A stretch of 64,000 bases of DNA from assembly GCF_010671725.1 (NCBI RefSeq), contig NZ_JAAHBU010000011.1, positions 1 to 64,000 of the forward strand, written 5' to 3'. Every line of letters begins with the position of its first letter. Within the stretch, counting starts at the first letter, position 1. The DNA comes from Pseudomonas brassicae (GTDB lineage Bacteria; Pseudomonadota; Gammaproteobacteria; Pseudomonadales; Pseudomonadaceae). Both the position numbers and the translations under genes were made by a program. The notes beneath the pieces are model-generated. The model saw only the letters and a list, made by a program, of their open reading frames with translations, did no database searches and was not told the origin of the DNA. This document shows, piece by piece, positions 1-8,190 of this stretch.

Positions 1-85
1 AGCCAGCTCCCACAGGTTTGGCGCAAACCCCAGGATCGGCACGGTACCTGTGGCAGCTGGCTTGCCAGCGAAGGGGCCAAGACGC
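1..85. repeat. REP-like inverted pair (partial BIME)
   Basis: The first 17 bases (agccagctcccacaggt) are nearly the reverse complement of positions 45-61 (acctgtggcagctggct). The right copy continues into cttgccagcgaaggggcc, which resembles the GGCTTGCCGGCGAAGGGGCC core of Pseudomonas REP sequences. The pair lies directly downstream of the permease stop codon. REP pairs are common at 3' ends of Pseudomonas transcription units. The left member may be cut by the window edge. Confidence 0.6.
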
Positions 86-94
86 TCGCTGGCC

Positions 95-1500
95 TTACAC
101 GCGTTCCGGCGCAACCCGCTGCGGTGTGTGCTCTATCCGTGCCCGCTTGCGGTACAACGCAATGCCCAGGATCAACGCCGTCACCGCCGCCGTCATCAGG
201 GTTTCATAACGGTAGTCGGCGCTGAACAGCATGTACCCCAGCACCAGCGAGATCACCACGATCACCAGCCAGGTCAGCCACGGGAACAGCCACATCTTGA
301 ACGCCAGCTCCGTGCCTTCGCGTTCAACGATGGCGCGCATGCGCAACTGCGACACGGCAATCACCAGGTACACCAGCAAGGCGATCGCGCCCGTGGTCGA
401 CAGCAGGAAGCCAAACACCTTGCCCGGGAAGGCGAAGTTGACGAAGCAACCGACAAACCCGGCCAATGTCGACAACACCACCGCCACCGTCGGCACACCG
501 CTACCCGAGATACGCCGGGTGGCCGGGTGCGCCTCACCCCGTGCGCCCAGCGAATAGAGCATGCGCGAGGCGGTATACAGGCCCGAGTTCATGCAACTGG
601 TGACTGCCACCAGCACCACCACATCGATCAGGAACTTGGCCCCCGGCACGTTCAGGATCTCCAGCGCGCGCTGAACGAACCCACCTGCAGCAGGCGCGGG
701 TCGTTCCACGGCACCAGCGCGACGATGAAGAAGATCGAAAAGATGTAGAAGATCGCGATGCGGTACACCACCAGATTGGTGGCACGGCGAATCTTGTCCT
801 TGGGGTTGGCCGTTTCATCGGCGGCAATGGTGACGATCTCGGCACCGAAGAACGAGAAAATGGTGATCAGCACACCGCCCAGCACCGCGCCGAAGCCATT
901 GGGCATGAAGCCGCCATTGGCCCACAGGTTCTGCACCCCGGAAGTCTGCGGCGCCAGCGGCCACACCCCGCTCACACCCAGCGCACACACCACCAGGAAG
1001 CCGATGATCGCAACCACCTTGACCAACGCGAACCAGTACTCGAACTGGCCGAAGTTCTTCACGCTGATCAGGTTGGTACACGACAGCACGATCATGATCA
1101 AAAAGGCGAAGGCCCACGACGGCACGTCGGGGTACCAGGCGTGCAGGATGTCGGCACCGGCAATGGCTTCGACCGGGATGATCAGCACCCAGAACCACCA
1201 GTACAACCAGCCAATGGTGAAGCCGGCCCACGGCCCGATGGCACGCCCGGCGTAGGTGGAGAACGAACCGCTGTTGGGGTCGGCGATGGCCATTTCGCCG
1301 AGCATGCGCATCACCAGCAGCACCAGCAGGCCGGTAATCATGTAGGAGATGAGGATGGCCGGGCCGGCCTTGGCGATGGCGTTGGAAGAACCGATGAACA
1401 ACCCGGCACCAATGATGCCGGCAATGGAGATCATCGAGACCTGACGCGAGGTCAGGCCATGCTTGAGTGAACGTTGGGGTTTTTCTTGTAGGGACGACAT
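95..1500 (-). CDS. GABA/amino-acid permease (APC family), frameshifted
   Basis: An inner-membrane amino acid:proton symporter of the APC superfamily, GabP-like branch. The N-terminal frame runs from the ATG at 1500, preceded by gagagg, and carries the family signature around IIGAGLFIGSSNAIAKAGPA in the first helix and the MRMLGEMA motif after helix 2. The C-terminal third continues in another frame from about 670 down to 95 (QRALEILNVPGAKFLIDVV onward). Rejoined, the protein is about 468 residues with about 12 hydrophobic helices, the normal family length. The break falls in a ggg run near 670; one extra G restores QVGFVQRALEIL, so it is probably a sequencing error. The gene is divergent from the LysR regulator and close to an aminotransferase, which suggests uptake of an omega-amino acid such as GABA. 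Substrate is inferred. Confidence 0.8.
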
Positions 1501-1835
1501 GGTTGCCTCTCTGGCCAATGCCTGCTGCACCTGATTGCGCACGACGTACGCGGCTCAGGCCAAGGAAATTCATGGAGGGTGTGCGGCAGCAGAAATAGAA
1601 GGAGCCGTTATTGTTTTTTGGGCATTGAAAGCAGTAATGCGGTGTGCGTGATCGCCTCTTTATTGAAGTTATGGGCGCACTTTTCCCGGCCCCGTGGGCC
1701 ATCGAAAACAGCGGTTGAAATCATTGACGCAGATCAGTATTAATCTGCCAAGAGGCTGCTTACAAACGACCTTTTAGAAACACATGATTCCACTGAGGAA
1801 TGAACTCAGTCCATTTCATCCACCCGGTACCTTCG

Positions 1836-2726
1836 ATGTCCAAGCGCTTGATGCCTTCTACCACGACCTTGCAGTGCTTCGAAGCCGCAGCGCGCCACCT
1901 GAGTTTCACCCGCGCCGCGCAGGAGCTGCACCTGACCCAGAGTGCCGTGAGCAAACAGGTCGCGCAGCTCGAAGAGATGCTCTGCCACCCCCTGTTCCAG
2001 CGCGTGCGCCGACGCCTGCACCTGACGCCGGCGGGCTCGCTGTACCTGGCCGAGGTGAACAAGATCCTCACCCAGCTGGATATCTCCAGCCGCTACATCC
2101 TCACCTATGGGGGCGAAACCCAGGTGCTCACGGTGGCCACCCAGCCGACCTTCGGGGCGCGCTGGCTGGTGCCCAACCTGCGCGGGTTCAGCCATCAGCA
2201 CCCGAATATCCACCTGGACATCAAGAGCGAGCTGGAGCCGTTCGACCTGCTCAACAACAAGGCCGACATCGCCTTTTTCTTCGGCCAGGGCACCTGGCCG
2301 GGGGCAACCTGCATCGCGCTGTTTCACGAAGAGGTGGTACCGGTGTGCCACCCCGAGCTGATTGCCGGGGCGCCGCCGCGCAACGCCCAGGACCTGACCC
2401 GGCACCTGCTGCTGCAGTGCACCTCGCGCCCGGAAGCCTGGCACGAATGGTTTCTGCAGCAGGACCTGCATTCGCAGCAGAGCTACCACGGGCCGCGCTT
2501 CGATACCTTTTACCTGTGCATTCGCGCGGCGCAGGCCGGTTGCGGCATTGCCCTGGTGCCCCGCTACCTGGTGGCCGAAGAACTGGCCGAAGGCAAGCTG
2601 GTAGTGGCCTGGGACCACCCGATGGCCAGCGAGGGGGCACACTTCATCGCCCATGCCGAGCATGCGGCGCAGGTCCCCAAGGTGAAGGCATTCGTGGAGT
2701 GGATTTGCGGCAGGATCGCGACTTGA
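1836..2726 (+). CDS. LysR-family transcriptional regulator (GcvA-like)
   Basis: A DNA-binding regulator with an N-terminal winged helix-turn-helix (FEAAARHLSFTRAAQELHLT then QSAVSKQVAQLEEML, residues about 10-45) and a C-terminal substrate-binding-like effector domain. Length is about 296 residues, normal for LysR. The ATG at 1836 gives an N-terminus that fits the family; ATGs at 1800 and 1851 are alternatives and none has a strong ribosome-binding site. It lies between a divergent amino-acid permease and a downstream aminotransferase (90 bp gap), so it most likely controls these two. The effector is unknown. A good match to the GcvA/AmpR type is inferred from the HTH region and the GARWLVPNLRGF motif at the start of the effector domain. 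Confidence 0.85.
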   Translation: MSKRLMPSTTTLQCFEAAARHLSFTRAAQELHLTQSAVSKQVAQLEEMLCHPLFQRVRRRLHLTPAGSLYLAEVNKILTQLDISSRYILTYGGETQVLTVATQPTFGARWLVPNLRGFSHQHPNIHLDIKSELEPFDLLNNKADIAFFFGQGTWPGATCIALFHEEVVPVCHPELIAGAPPRNAQDLTRHLLLQCTSRPEAWHEWFLQQDLHSQQSYHGPRFDTFYLCIRAAQAGCGIALVPRYLVAEELAEGKLVVAWDHPMASEGAHFIAHAEHAAQVPKVKAFVEWICGRIAT

Positions 2727-2815
2727 AGGAATGATTGCTCGACTTTATTTCGCTTGCGGCAATGCCGGAGTGTTGGCTTAGATATATAAATACTTATGTT
2801 CGCCAGGTGTTCAAC

Positions 2816-4065
2816 ATGCCCCATGCCTTGATCAGCCGATCTATTTCTGTCGCCCACCCGATTACACTTTCCCACGGGCGCAATGCGCAAGTTTGGGACA
2901 CCGATGGCAAACAATACATCGACTTTGTCGGCGGCATTGGCGTGCTCAACCTGGGGCACTGCAACCCCGCCATCGTCAGTGCCATCCAGCAGCAGGCCAC
3001 GCAACTGACCCATGCCGCCTTCAACGCCACGCCGCACGGGCCGTATGTGACGTTCATGCAACGCCTGGAAGCATTTTTGCCGCTGAGCTACCCGATGGCG
3101 GGCATGCTCACCAACAGCGGTGCAGAGGCGGCGGAGAACGCCCTGAAAGTGGTGCGCGCCGCCACCGGGCGTAGCGCAGTGGTTGCCTTTGACGGGGGCT
3201 TTCATGGGCGCACGCTGGCCACCCTGAACCTCAATGGCAAGGTGGCGCCGTACAAGCAGAAGGTCGCGTGCTGCCGGGGCCGGTGTTCCACCTGCCCTAC
3301 CCCAGCGCCGACAATGGCGTGACCACCGAGCAGGCACTGCAAGCGCTGGAGCGCCTGTTCAGCGTTGAAATCGATGTGCACGAGGTGGGCTGCTTCATCC
3401 TTGAGGCGGTACAGGGCGAAGCGGGTTTTCTGGCCCTGGAACCGGCCTTCGCGCAGGCGCTGCGCGGGTTCTGCGACACCCACGGGATCCTGATCATCAT
3501 CGACGAGATCCAGTCGGGCTTTGGGCGTACCGGGCAACGTTTTGCGTTCCCGCGGCTGGGCATCGAGCCGGACCTGCTGTTGCTCGGCAAAAGTATTGCC
3601 GGCGGCGTGCCGCTGGGCGCAGTGGTAGGCCGGCGTGAACTGATGGCGAGCTTGCCCAAGGGTGGCTTGGGCGGTACCTACTCGGGCAACCCGCTGGCCT
3701 GCGCGGCAGGTGTGGCGACGCTGGCGTTGATGAGCGACGCCAACCTGTCGAGCTGGGGCGAGTTGCAGGAGCGGGCGATTGTCGGGCGCTATGCGGCCTG
3801 GAAAGCCAACGGCCTGACACCTTACCTGGGGCGGTTGACCGGCGTGGGTGCGATGCGTGGCATCGAGCTGATCACGCCTGAGGGCAAGCCGGCCACTGCG
3901 CAGTTGGCGCAGGTGATGGAACAGGCGCGTGCGGCGGGGTTGCTGCTGATGCCGGCAGGCAAGGCCAGGCACATCATCCGCCTGCTGGCGCCGCTGACCA
4001 TCGAGCCTGCGCTGCTGGAGCGTGGGCTGGACATTCTGGAGCAGTGCCTCGCGCAGCTGGCATAG
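2816..4065 (+). CDS. Class III aminotransferase, 4-aminobutyrate aminotransferase-like, frameshifted
   Basis: A PLP-dependent omega-aminotransferase that likely moves the amino group of GABA or a related omega-amino acid to an oxo-acid. The ATG at 2816 has aggtg seven bases upstream. Visible motifs are [35 protein letters not shown] (PLP phosphate site), [19 protein letters not shown] (the Asp that contacts the PLP ring) and [16 protein letters not shown], where the Lys forms the Schiff base. The frame breaks near 3265: reading moves from APYKQKV to [17 protein letters not shown] in the next frame. One added G in ggtcg gives KVGVLPGP, so a sequencing deletion is likely. Restored length is about 416 residues, normal. 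It forms a small catabolic unit with the permease and LysR gene. Confidence 0.82.
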
Positions 4066-4083
4066 GCGGGGACTGGGCAGTGT

Positions 4084-4238
4084 GGCGCAGGCGCCGTGAC
4101 CGCGCTCACCTGATACAAATGCCAGTTTCGCTGTACGGCCATTTCGCCCACGATGACCTTGCAGGGCGTTTTTCAGGCCATACGGCTGGCCGCCCTGGTG
4201 TGGACCAACGCCCACACAGCGCATTCGAGGAGTCAGAG
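4084..4238 (+). promoter_or_regulatory. Conserved leader of the first csp gene
   Basis: About 150 bases upstream of the first cold-shock gene match the sequence upstream of the second (4778-4933) almost base for base. The blocks ctgatacaaatgccagtttc, cggccatttcgcccacgatg and attcgaggagtcagagatg are shared. Bacterial cspA messages often have long structured 5' untranslated regions that control translation at low temperature; that this segment acts so is inference. Conservation could also reflect recent duplication alone. Confidence 0.5.
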
Positions 4239-4448
4239 ATGAGCAACAGACAGACCGGTACAGTGAAATGGTTCAACGATGAAAAGGGCTTTGGCTTCAT
4301 CACACCGCAAAGTGGCGATGACCTGTTTGTCCATTTCAAAGCTATTCAATCCGACGGTTTCAAAACGTTGAAGGAAGGTCAGCAGGTCAGCTTTATCGCG
4401 ACAAGAGGTCAGAAAGGCATGCAGGCAGAAGAGGTCCAAGTCATCTGA
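4239..4448 (+). CDS. Cold-shock domain protein (CspA family)
   Basis: A 69-residue single cold-shock domain, the usual length for CspA proteins, which bind single-stranded nucleic acid and melt RNA structure. The RNP1 motif KGFGFI and RNP2 motif LFVHF are intact, as is the [10 protein letters not shown] start of strand 1-2. The ATG follows ttcgaggagtcag, a good ribosome-binding site. The larger open frame upstream is only an unspecific extension through the leader. It is the first of two tandem csp genes; the second is more divergent. Confidence 0.95.
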   Translation: MSNRQTGTVKWFNDEKGFGFITPQSGDDLFVHFKAIQSDGFKTLKEGQQVSFIATRGQKGMQAEEVQVI

Positions 4449-4460
4449 AACCGCTGCGTC

Positions 4461-4486
4461 CCCTCGCACCCGTAATGCTGCGAGGG
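4461..4486 (+). terminator. Hairpin after first csp
   Basis: An inverted repeat ccctcgca / tgcgaggg with a ten-base loop lies 12 bases after the csp stop codon. There is no U tract, so this is either a weak terminator or an mRNA-stabilising 3' stem. Confidence 0.4.
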
Positions 4487-4504
4487 CCAGCGCACAGGAG
4501 TGTG

Positions 4505-4729
4505 ATGGTGATGAACAGGAAACCCGCAGCAATTTCGCTTTCTCAACACAGCTGCCTCACAGCAGCACCTTCCCCGGCTCAGGACATCATCGTTCTCAAC
4601 CCCGCCGCGCCCAAGGCCTGGCCAACGTTGCATACGGGACAAGCCATCACCTATGAGCTGGAACTCGGGACTGACGGCGAGTGGTACGCCACCAACATCG
4701 AAATTGTCGAGGGGTCCAATTTGAATTAG
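4505..4729 (+). CDS. Small hypothetical protein with CSD-like C-terminal half
   Basis: A 74-residue open frame between the two csp genes. The ATG at 4505 has cacaggag five bases upstream; a second ATG at 4511 is possible. I do not recognise the protein. The C-terminal part (GQAITYELELGTDGEWYATN then IEIV) can be laid over the last third of a cold-shock domain ([15 protein letters not shown] ... AEEVQVI), while the N-terminal half has no RNP1 or RNP2. It could be a decayed or highly divergent csp relative. It lies inside the duplicated region but has no second copy. Confidence 0.45.
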   Translation: MVMNRKPAAISLSQHSCLTAAPSPAQDIIVLNPAAPKAWPTLHTGQAITYELELGTDGEWYATNIEIVEGSNLN

Positions 4730-4777
4730 CCGTACCCCCCTCACGCAAGCGATGGCGCTGGAGCGTGGGCTGGTCAC

Positions 4778-4933
4778 TGTGGCCCGGGCGCGGTGGCGGC
4801 GCTCAACTGATACAAATGCCAGTTTCGCTGCACGGCCATTTCGCCCACGATGATCTTGCACGGCGTTTTCGAAACCATGCGACTGGCCGCCTTGTGCGGG
4901 GCCAACGCCAATAGCGTATTCGAGGAATCAGAA
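4778..4933 (+). promoter_or_regulatory. Conserved leader of the second csp gene (duplicate)
   Basis: A near copy of the leader at 4084-4238. Just upstream, 4753-4775 contains gcgctggagcgtgggctgg, which matches the 3' end of the aminotransferase gene (about 4011-4030). The duplicated segment therefore began inside that gene. Relative to the first copy, about 40 bases around the aminotransferase stop are missing. Confidence 0.5.
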
Positions 4934-5143
4934 ATGAGCGACAGACAGACAGGCACAGTGAAATGTTTCAACGATTCAAAGGGGGTCGGCTTTATCACAG
5001 ATAAACATGGCAAGGAACTGTACGTTCATGTCAACTCGATCAAAGCGGCGGGGGTCAAGTCATTAAAGGAAGGTCAGCCGGTCAGCTTTGTCGTTGCGAA
5101 CGGCCCGAAAGGCGACGAGGCAATAGAGGTCGAGGCCCTTTGA
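4934..5143 (+). CDS. Divergent cold-shock domain protein
   Basis: A 69-residue cold-shock domain homologue after ATG 4934 with ttcgaggaatcag as ribosome-binding site. It starts like its neighbour (MSDRQTGTVK) but three nucleic-acid-stacking aromatics are changed: KWFND is KCFND, KGFGFI is KGVGFI and LFVHF is LYVHV. The protein probably folds as a CSD but may bind RNA weakly or differently. It is a tandem duplicate of the gene at 4239, and the reading frame is still open, so it is probably under some selection or recent. Confidence 0.85.
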   Translation: MSDRQTGTVKCFNDSKGVGFITDKHGKELYVHVNSIKAAGVKSLKEGQPVSFVVANGPKGDEAIEVEAL

Positions 5144-5279
5144 CCTCCCGCAGGCCCCTCCTACCTTCATCAGGATGCAGGGGCCAATCCCGACGGGCCC
5201 GCAGCGCCCTTGCCCCTCACCTGCTGCGCGCGTATCGTCCAGAACCCCTGCCCTGGCCAGCGGCACAAGGACACTCGGC

Positions 5280-5450
5280 ATGTTCATCGGACGACTCGCT
5301 CAGCTCACCGGCTGCCCCCCAAGGCGATCCTCCAGGCGCCGCAACGCAGCGGCCGCTACCGCGTTTACACGCCCCATCACCTGGCCATGGTGCAGTTGAT
5401 TCGCCGGGCGCAACAGGCCGCTTTCAAACTGGCCGAGATGAAGCCGCTGC
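5280..5450 (+). pseudogene. MerR-family regulator, N-terminal remnant
   Basis: The plus strand reads MFIGRLAQLTGCPP in one frame, then after the C6 run (5313-5318) KAILQAPQRSGRYRVYTPHH and LAMVQLIRRAQQAAFKLAEM in the next. This is the helix-turn-helix and wing of a MerR regulator of the type MRIGELAQLTGCSPKAIR... The usual turn LYEALGLL is shortened and the dimerisation helix and effector part are absent. From about 5450 the sequence is instead the antisense of an epimerase gene. The remnant is therefore truncated at its 3' end by a deletion. Confidence 0.65.
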
Positions 5451-5773
5451 ACGCCGGCGCGGGCGGCGGCAGCGAGCACACAGCGGGTGCCCTGCACGTT
5501 GGGGGCGATGATTTGCTGTTGCGGGTGCCGGGCCCAGTGCCGGAACACGGCGGCGACCTGAAACAGCACGTCGACGCCCTGCAACGCCTTGAACATGGCC
5601 GCCTGGTCGAGGGCTTCGGCATACACCACTTCGCAGTCAAGGCCCGCGAAGGGCGCCAGGTTGCGCACATCGCGCACACCGGCGCGCACGCGATAGCCCT
5701 GGCGCAGCAGGGTTCTGACCAGGGTATTGCCGAGGTGACCGTTGGCACCGGTCACCAGACACAGTTTGCTCAT
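5440..5773 (-). pseudogene. NAD-dependent epimerase/dehydratase, N-terminal remnant
   Basis: From ATG 5773 the minus strand encodes the Rossmann start of an extended SDR (MSKLCLVTGANGHLGNTLVR, the GxxGxxG dinucleotide site) through to NVQGTRCVLAAAARAGVQRL at about residue 110. The open frame continues to 5300 but that tail is the antisense of the MerR remnant, not epimerase. The catalytic YxxxK part is missing. A deletion between two convergent genes explains both truncated products. Confidence 0.7.
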
Positions 5774-5944
5774 CGAGGCGCCTGAAGAATGCGATGGGGT
5801 TCGCCTGGAGCGTGAGACCTGCCCCTAGGGACAGAGTCAAGGCCGCCGCGTGCAGCGCATCGAACGGGCACATCGCCAATCAATGGCTATGCTTTGCCCG
5901 TACCTTACGCACCTCATTCAGCCCTCACTATGGAAAGCAGGCTC

Positions 5945-6523
5945 ATGACCCCCACTCGCTCCCTCGCTCGCGCCGTTGCCCTGGCCACCCTGCTCGGCAC
6001 CGCCAGCCTCGCCGCCCACGCCGCCGAACTGCCCCTGGGCGGTGTGGCGCTGGAAGACCACATCAGCACCCGGGTACTGGCCGTGGATGCCGCCAACTAC
6101 CAGGTCACCATCGAAGGCCCCGACAAGAGCCAGATCCCCATCCAGCTGTCGGACAAGGCCAAAGCCCTGCCCAACCTTAAAGTCGGCGACACGGTCGATA
6201 TCACCGTCGCCCGCTCGGTGGCCTATGTGCTCGACACCACTGCCGGCGGCGCCCCCAAGGTCAGCGAAGAGTCCGGCACCGTGCGCGCCACCAAGGACAA
6301 CCCCAACCCCGGCGGCGAAGCCTACCGCCAGGTGAAGGTCACCTCCAAGATCACTGCCATCGACCTGAAAAACCACGAGGTGACACTGCTGCCCCCCGAA
6401 GGCAAGGTGAAGGTGGTCAAGGTGGAAAACCCCGACCTGCAAGCCCGCATGAAAAACCTCAAGGTCGGCCAGACGGTAGACGCCATCTACACCGAAGTGC
6501 TGACGGTGACGACCTCTCGCTGA
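5945..6523 (+). CDS. Secreted hypothetical protein with internal repeat
   Basis: A 192-residue protein with a clear Sec signal peptide (MTPTRSLARAVALATLLGTA ... AHA-AE, cleavage about residue 26). The mature part contains two similar halves: VLAVDAANYQVTIEGPDK ... LKVGDTVDITVARSVAY and ITAIDLKNHEVTLLPPEG ... LKVGQTVDAIYTEVL. This points to a duplicated small beta domain. It is probably periplasmic. Starts at 5930 or 5945 are possible. I do not recognise a characterised function. It stands alone upstream of the sigma factor operon. Confidence 0.75.
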   Translation: MTPTRSLARAVALATLLGTASLAAHAAELPLGGVALEDHISTRVLAVDAANYQVTIEGPDKSQIPIQLSDKAKALPNLKVGDTVDITVARSVAYVLDTTAGGAPKVSEESGTVRATKDNPNPGGEAYRQVKVTSKITAIDLKNHEVTLLPPEGKVKVVKVENPDLQARMKNLKVGQTVDAIYTEVLTVTTSR

Positions 6524-6597
6524 GCAAACAACCGATCAAGGCGCCGGCGACGGCGCCCAGCGGGCGTGTTGACGCTGGAACAATCACGCCCGCAATT

Positions 6598-6616
6598 GCA
6601 AATGCAAAACATTACT
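6598..6616 (+). promoter_or_regulatory. Possible Fur box upstream of ECF sigma gene
   Basis: gcaaatgcaaaacattact agrees with the 19-base Fur consensus GATAATGATAATCATTATC at about 12 positions, including the aat/att core halves. It lies 40 bases before the sigma factor start. Fur repression is the usual control of FecI-type genes; the match itself is moderate. Confidence 0.4.
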
Positions 6617-6655
6617 ACTAACCTTTGCGCCTCCCCGGTTACGCGGCTGCCGCCA

Positions 6656-7162
6656 ATGTCGAGCATGACTACCGAAGAACTTGAACGTGCTTTCAAAGCG
6701 CACGCGGGAGCGCTGCGCTCGTTTTTCTATCGGCACCTGAAGAACACCGAGACGGCCGCAGAGCTTGCACAGGAAACCTACCTGCGGGTGCTGCGCCAGC
6801 CACCGCGGGAACCGGTGTTGAACGTACGCGGTTTGATCTTCCGTATCGCACGCAACCTCATCATCGATCACGCACGCAGCCGCGAAACCCGCGATCAGCA
6901 CGACCAAGGCCTGGCGTATCTTTACCAAGTCACCGGGGAAAGCCCCGAACTGTTCGAGGTGGTGGCCGCACGCCGTGACATGGACACCCTGGCCGAGGCG
7001 CTGCAACGCCTGCCTGCGCAATGCCAACAGATTTTTCTGATGTGCCGCCTGCAAGGCTTGCCGCACAAACAGGTGGCCAAGACGCTGGGCGTCTCCGTCA
7101 GCACCGTGGAAAAACAGCTGGTGGTTGCCCTCGACTTTCTTCGTCAATGCCTGCAACGATGA
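6656..7162 (+). CDS. ECF sigma factor, FecI-like (iron starvation)
   Basis: A sigma-70 factor of the extracytoplasmic-function group. Region 2 is seen in LRSFFYRHLKNTETAAELAQ and TYLRVLRQ with RIARNLIIDHARSRETR; region 4 is LPAQCQQIFLMCRLQGLPHK QVAKTLGVSVSTVEKQLVV. About 168 residues from ATG 6656, which matches the family; ATG 6665 is an alternative and the ORF extends further upstream. Its stop codon overlaps the start of fecR (ATGA), so the two are translationally coupled. With the FecR and TonB receptor that follow it forms a cell-surface signalling cassette: siderophore binding at the receptor releases the sigma factor, which transcribes the receptor gene. Confidence 0.9.
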   Translation: MSSMTTEELERAFKAHAGALRSFFYRHLKNTETAAELAQETYLRVLRQPPREPVLNVRGLIFRIARNLIIDHARSRETRDQHDQGLAYLYQVTGESPELFEVVAARRDMDTLAEALQRLPAQCQQIFLMCRLQGLPHKQVAKTLGVSVSTVEKQLVVALDFLRQCLQR

Positions 7163-8097
7163 CCCCCATGCACGATCATCCGTCTTCCATCACCGACGCT
7201 TCAAACGTCGATCATGTCGCCCATGGCTGGGTGGTACGCCTCACCGCCGACAACGCGTCGGCGAATGATGTCGCCGCTGCGCGTGCCTGGTGTGACGAGC
7301 ACCCCGCGCACAAGCAGGCATTCATCGCGGCACGCCGGCTGTGGCAACTGACCGGGCAGTTGAAGGCACCTGCGCCACGGCGTACCTACAAGCGCCATTG
7401 GCAGTTCGCCAGCGCTGCCGTACTGGTGCTGGGCTTGAGCCTTGTGCTGGTGCGCCAGAACGCCTGGGACGCGGATTATCACACCGCACGCGGCGAACAG
7501 CGCCGCATCGAGTTGGTGGACGGCTCGCACCTGCTGCTCGACTCAAACTCGGCGGTGGATGTGCAGTTCACTGCCCATGGCCGGACGATCATCCTGCGTA
7601 AAGGTGAAGCGCTGTTCGATGTGGCACACGACCCGCAGCGGCCTTTTCGCGTCGAGGCGGCCGACCTCAGTGCCACCGCGTTGGGCACCGTGTACGCGGT
7701 AAGCCGCGCCGGCGCCGACACCCAGGTGACCGTCGCACGTGGCCGCGTGAAAGTTGAAGACCCCTCGGGCGATGCGGTGCTGCAGGCCGGTACTCGCATC
7801 AACCAGACGCCCCACGGGCTGGGGCCCAAACAGTCGGTGAATGTGAGCAGCGCCCTGGCCTGGCAACATGGCCGCCTGGTGTTCGAGATGACGCCGTTGT
7901 CTGAAGTGCTGGAGCAATTGCAGCGTTATCGTCCGGGCTTCATCCAGGCGGCGGATGAACGCGTGGGCAACCTCAAGGTAAGCGGTACCGTACAGCTCGA
8001 TCGCCTGGACGAAGGCGTGCAGAGCCTGGCCCAGGCATTCGCCCTGGACGTGGTGCGCTACAGCGACTATTGGGTCGTGCTCAAAGCACGGCGCTGA
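7159..8097 (+). CDS. FecR-family anti-sigma regulator
   Basis: An inner-membrane sigma regulator of 312 residues. The N-terminal cytoplasmic domain has the DUF4880-type motif HGWVVRL ... AARAWCDEHPAHKQAFIAAR, a single transmembrane helix FASAAVLVLGLSLVLV follows (residues about 80-96), and the periplasmic FecR domain contains IELVDGSHLLLDSNSAVDV and the C-terminal secretin/STN-like DRLDEGVQSLAQAFALDVVR. The start chosen is ATG 7159, overlapping the sigma stop codon; ATG 7168 is also possible. The periplasmic part receives the signal from the STN domain of the receptor downstream. Confidence 0.9.
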   Translation: MTPMHDHPSSITDASNVDHVAHGWVVRLTADNASANDVAAARAWCDEHPAHKQAFIAARRLWQLTGQLKAPAPRRTYKRHWQFASAAVLVLGLSLVLVRQNAWDADYHTARGEQRRIELVDGSHLLLDSNSAVDVQFTAHGRTIILRKGEALFDVAHDPQRPFRVEAADLSATALGTVYAVSRAGADTQVTVARGRVKVEDPSGDAVLQAGTRINQTPHGLGPKQSVNVSSALAWQHGRLVFEMTPLSEVLEQLQRYRPGFIQAADERVGNLKVSGTVQLDRLDEGVQSLAQAFALDVVRYSDYWVVLKARR

Positions 8098-8190
8098 ACA
8101 ATTTTTGATTTATTTTTACGGTTCCCCGCGTACCGCCCGTCTTCCTTTTCTAAAACGCTAATGCCTCGCATTCAAGGAAAAGGAACGCAC

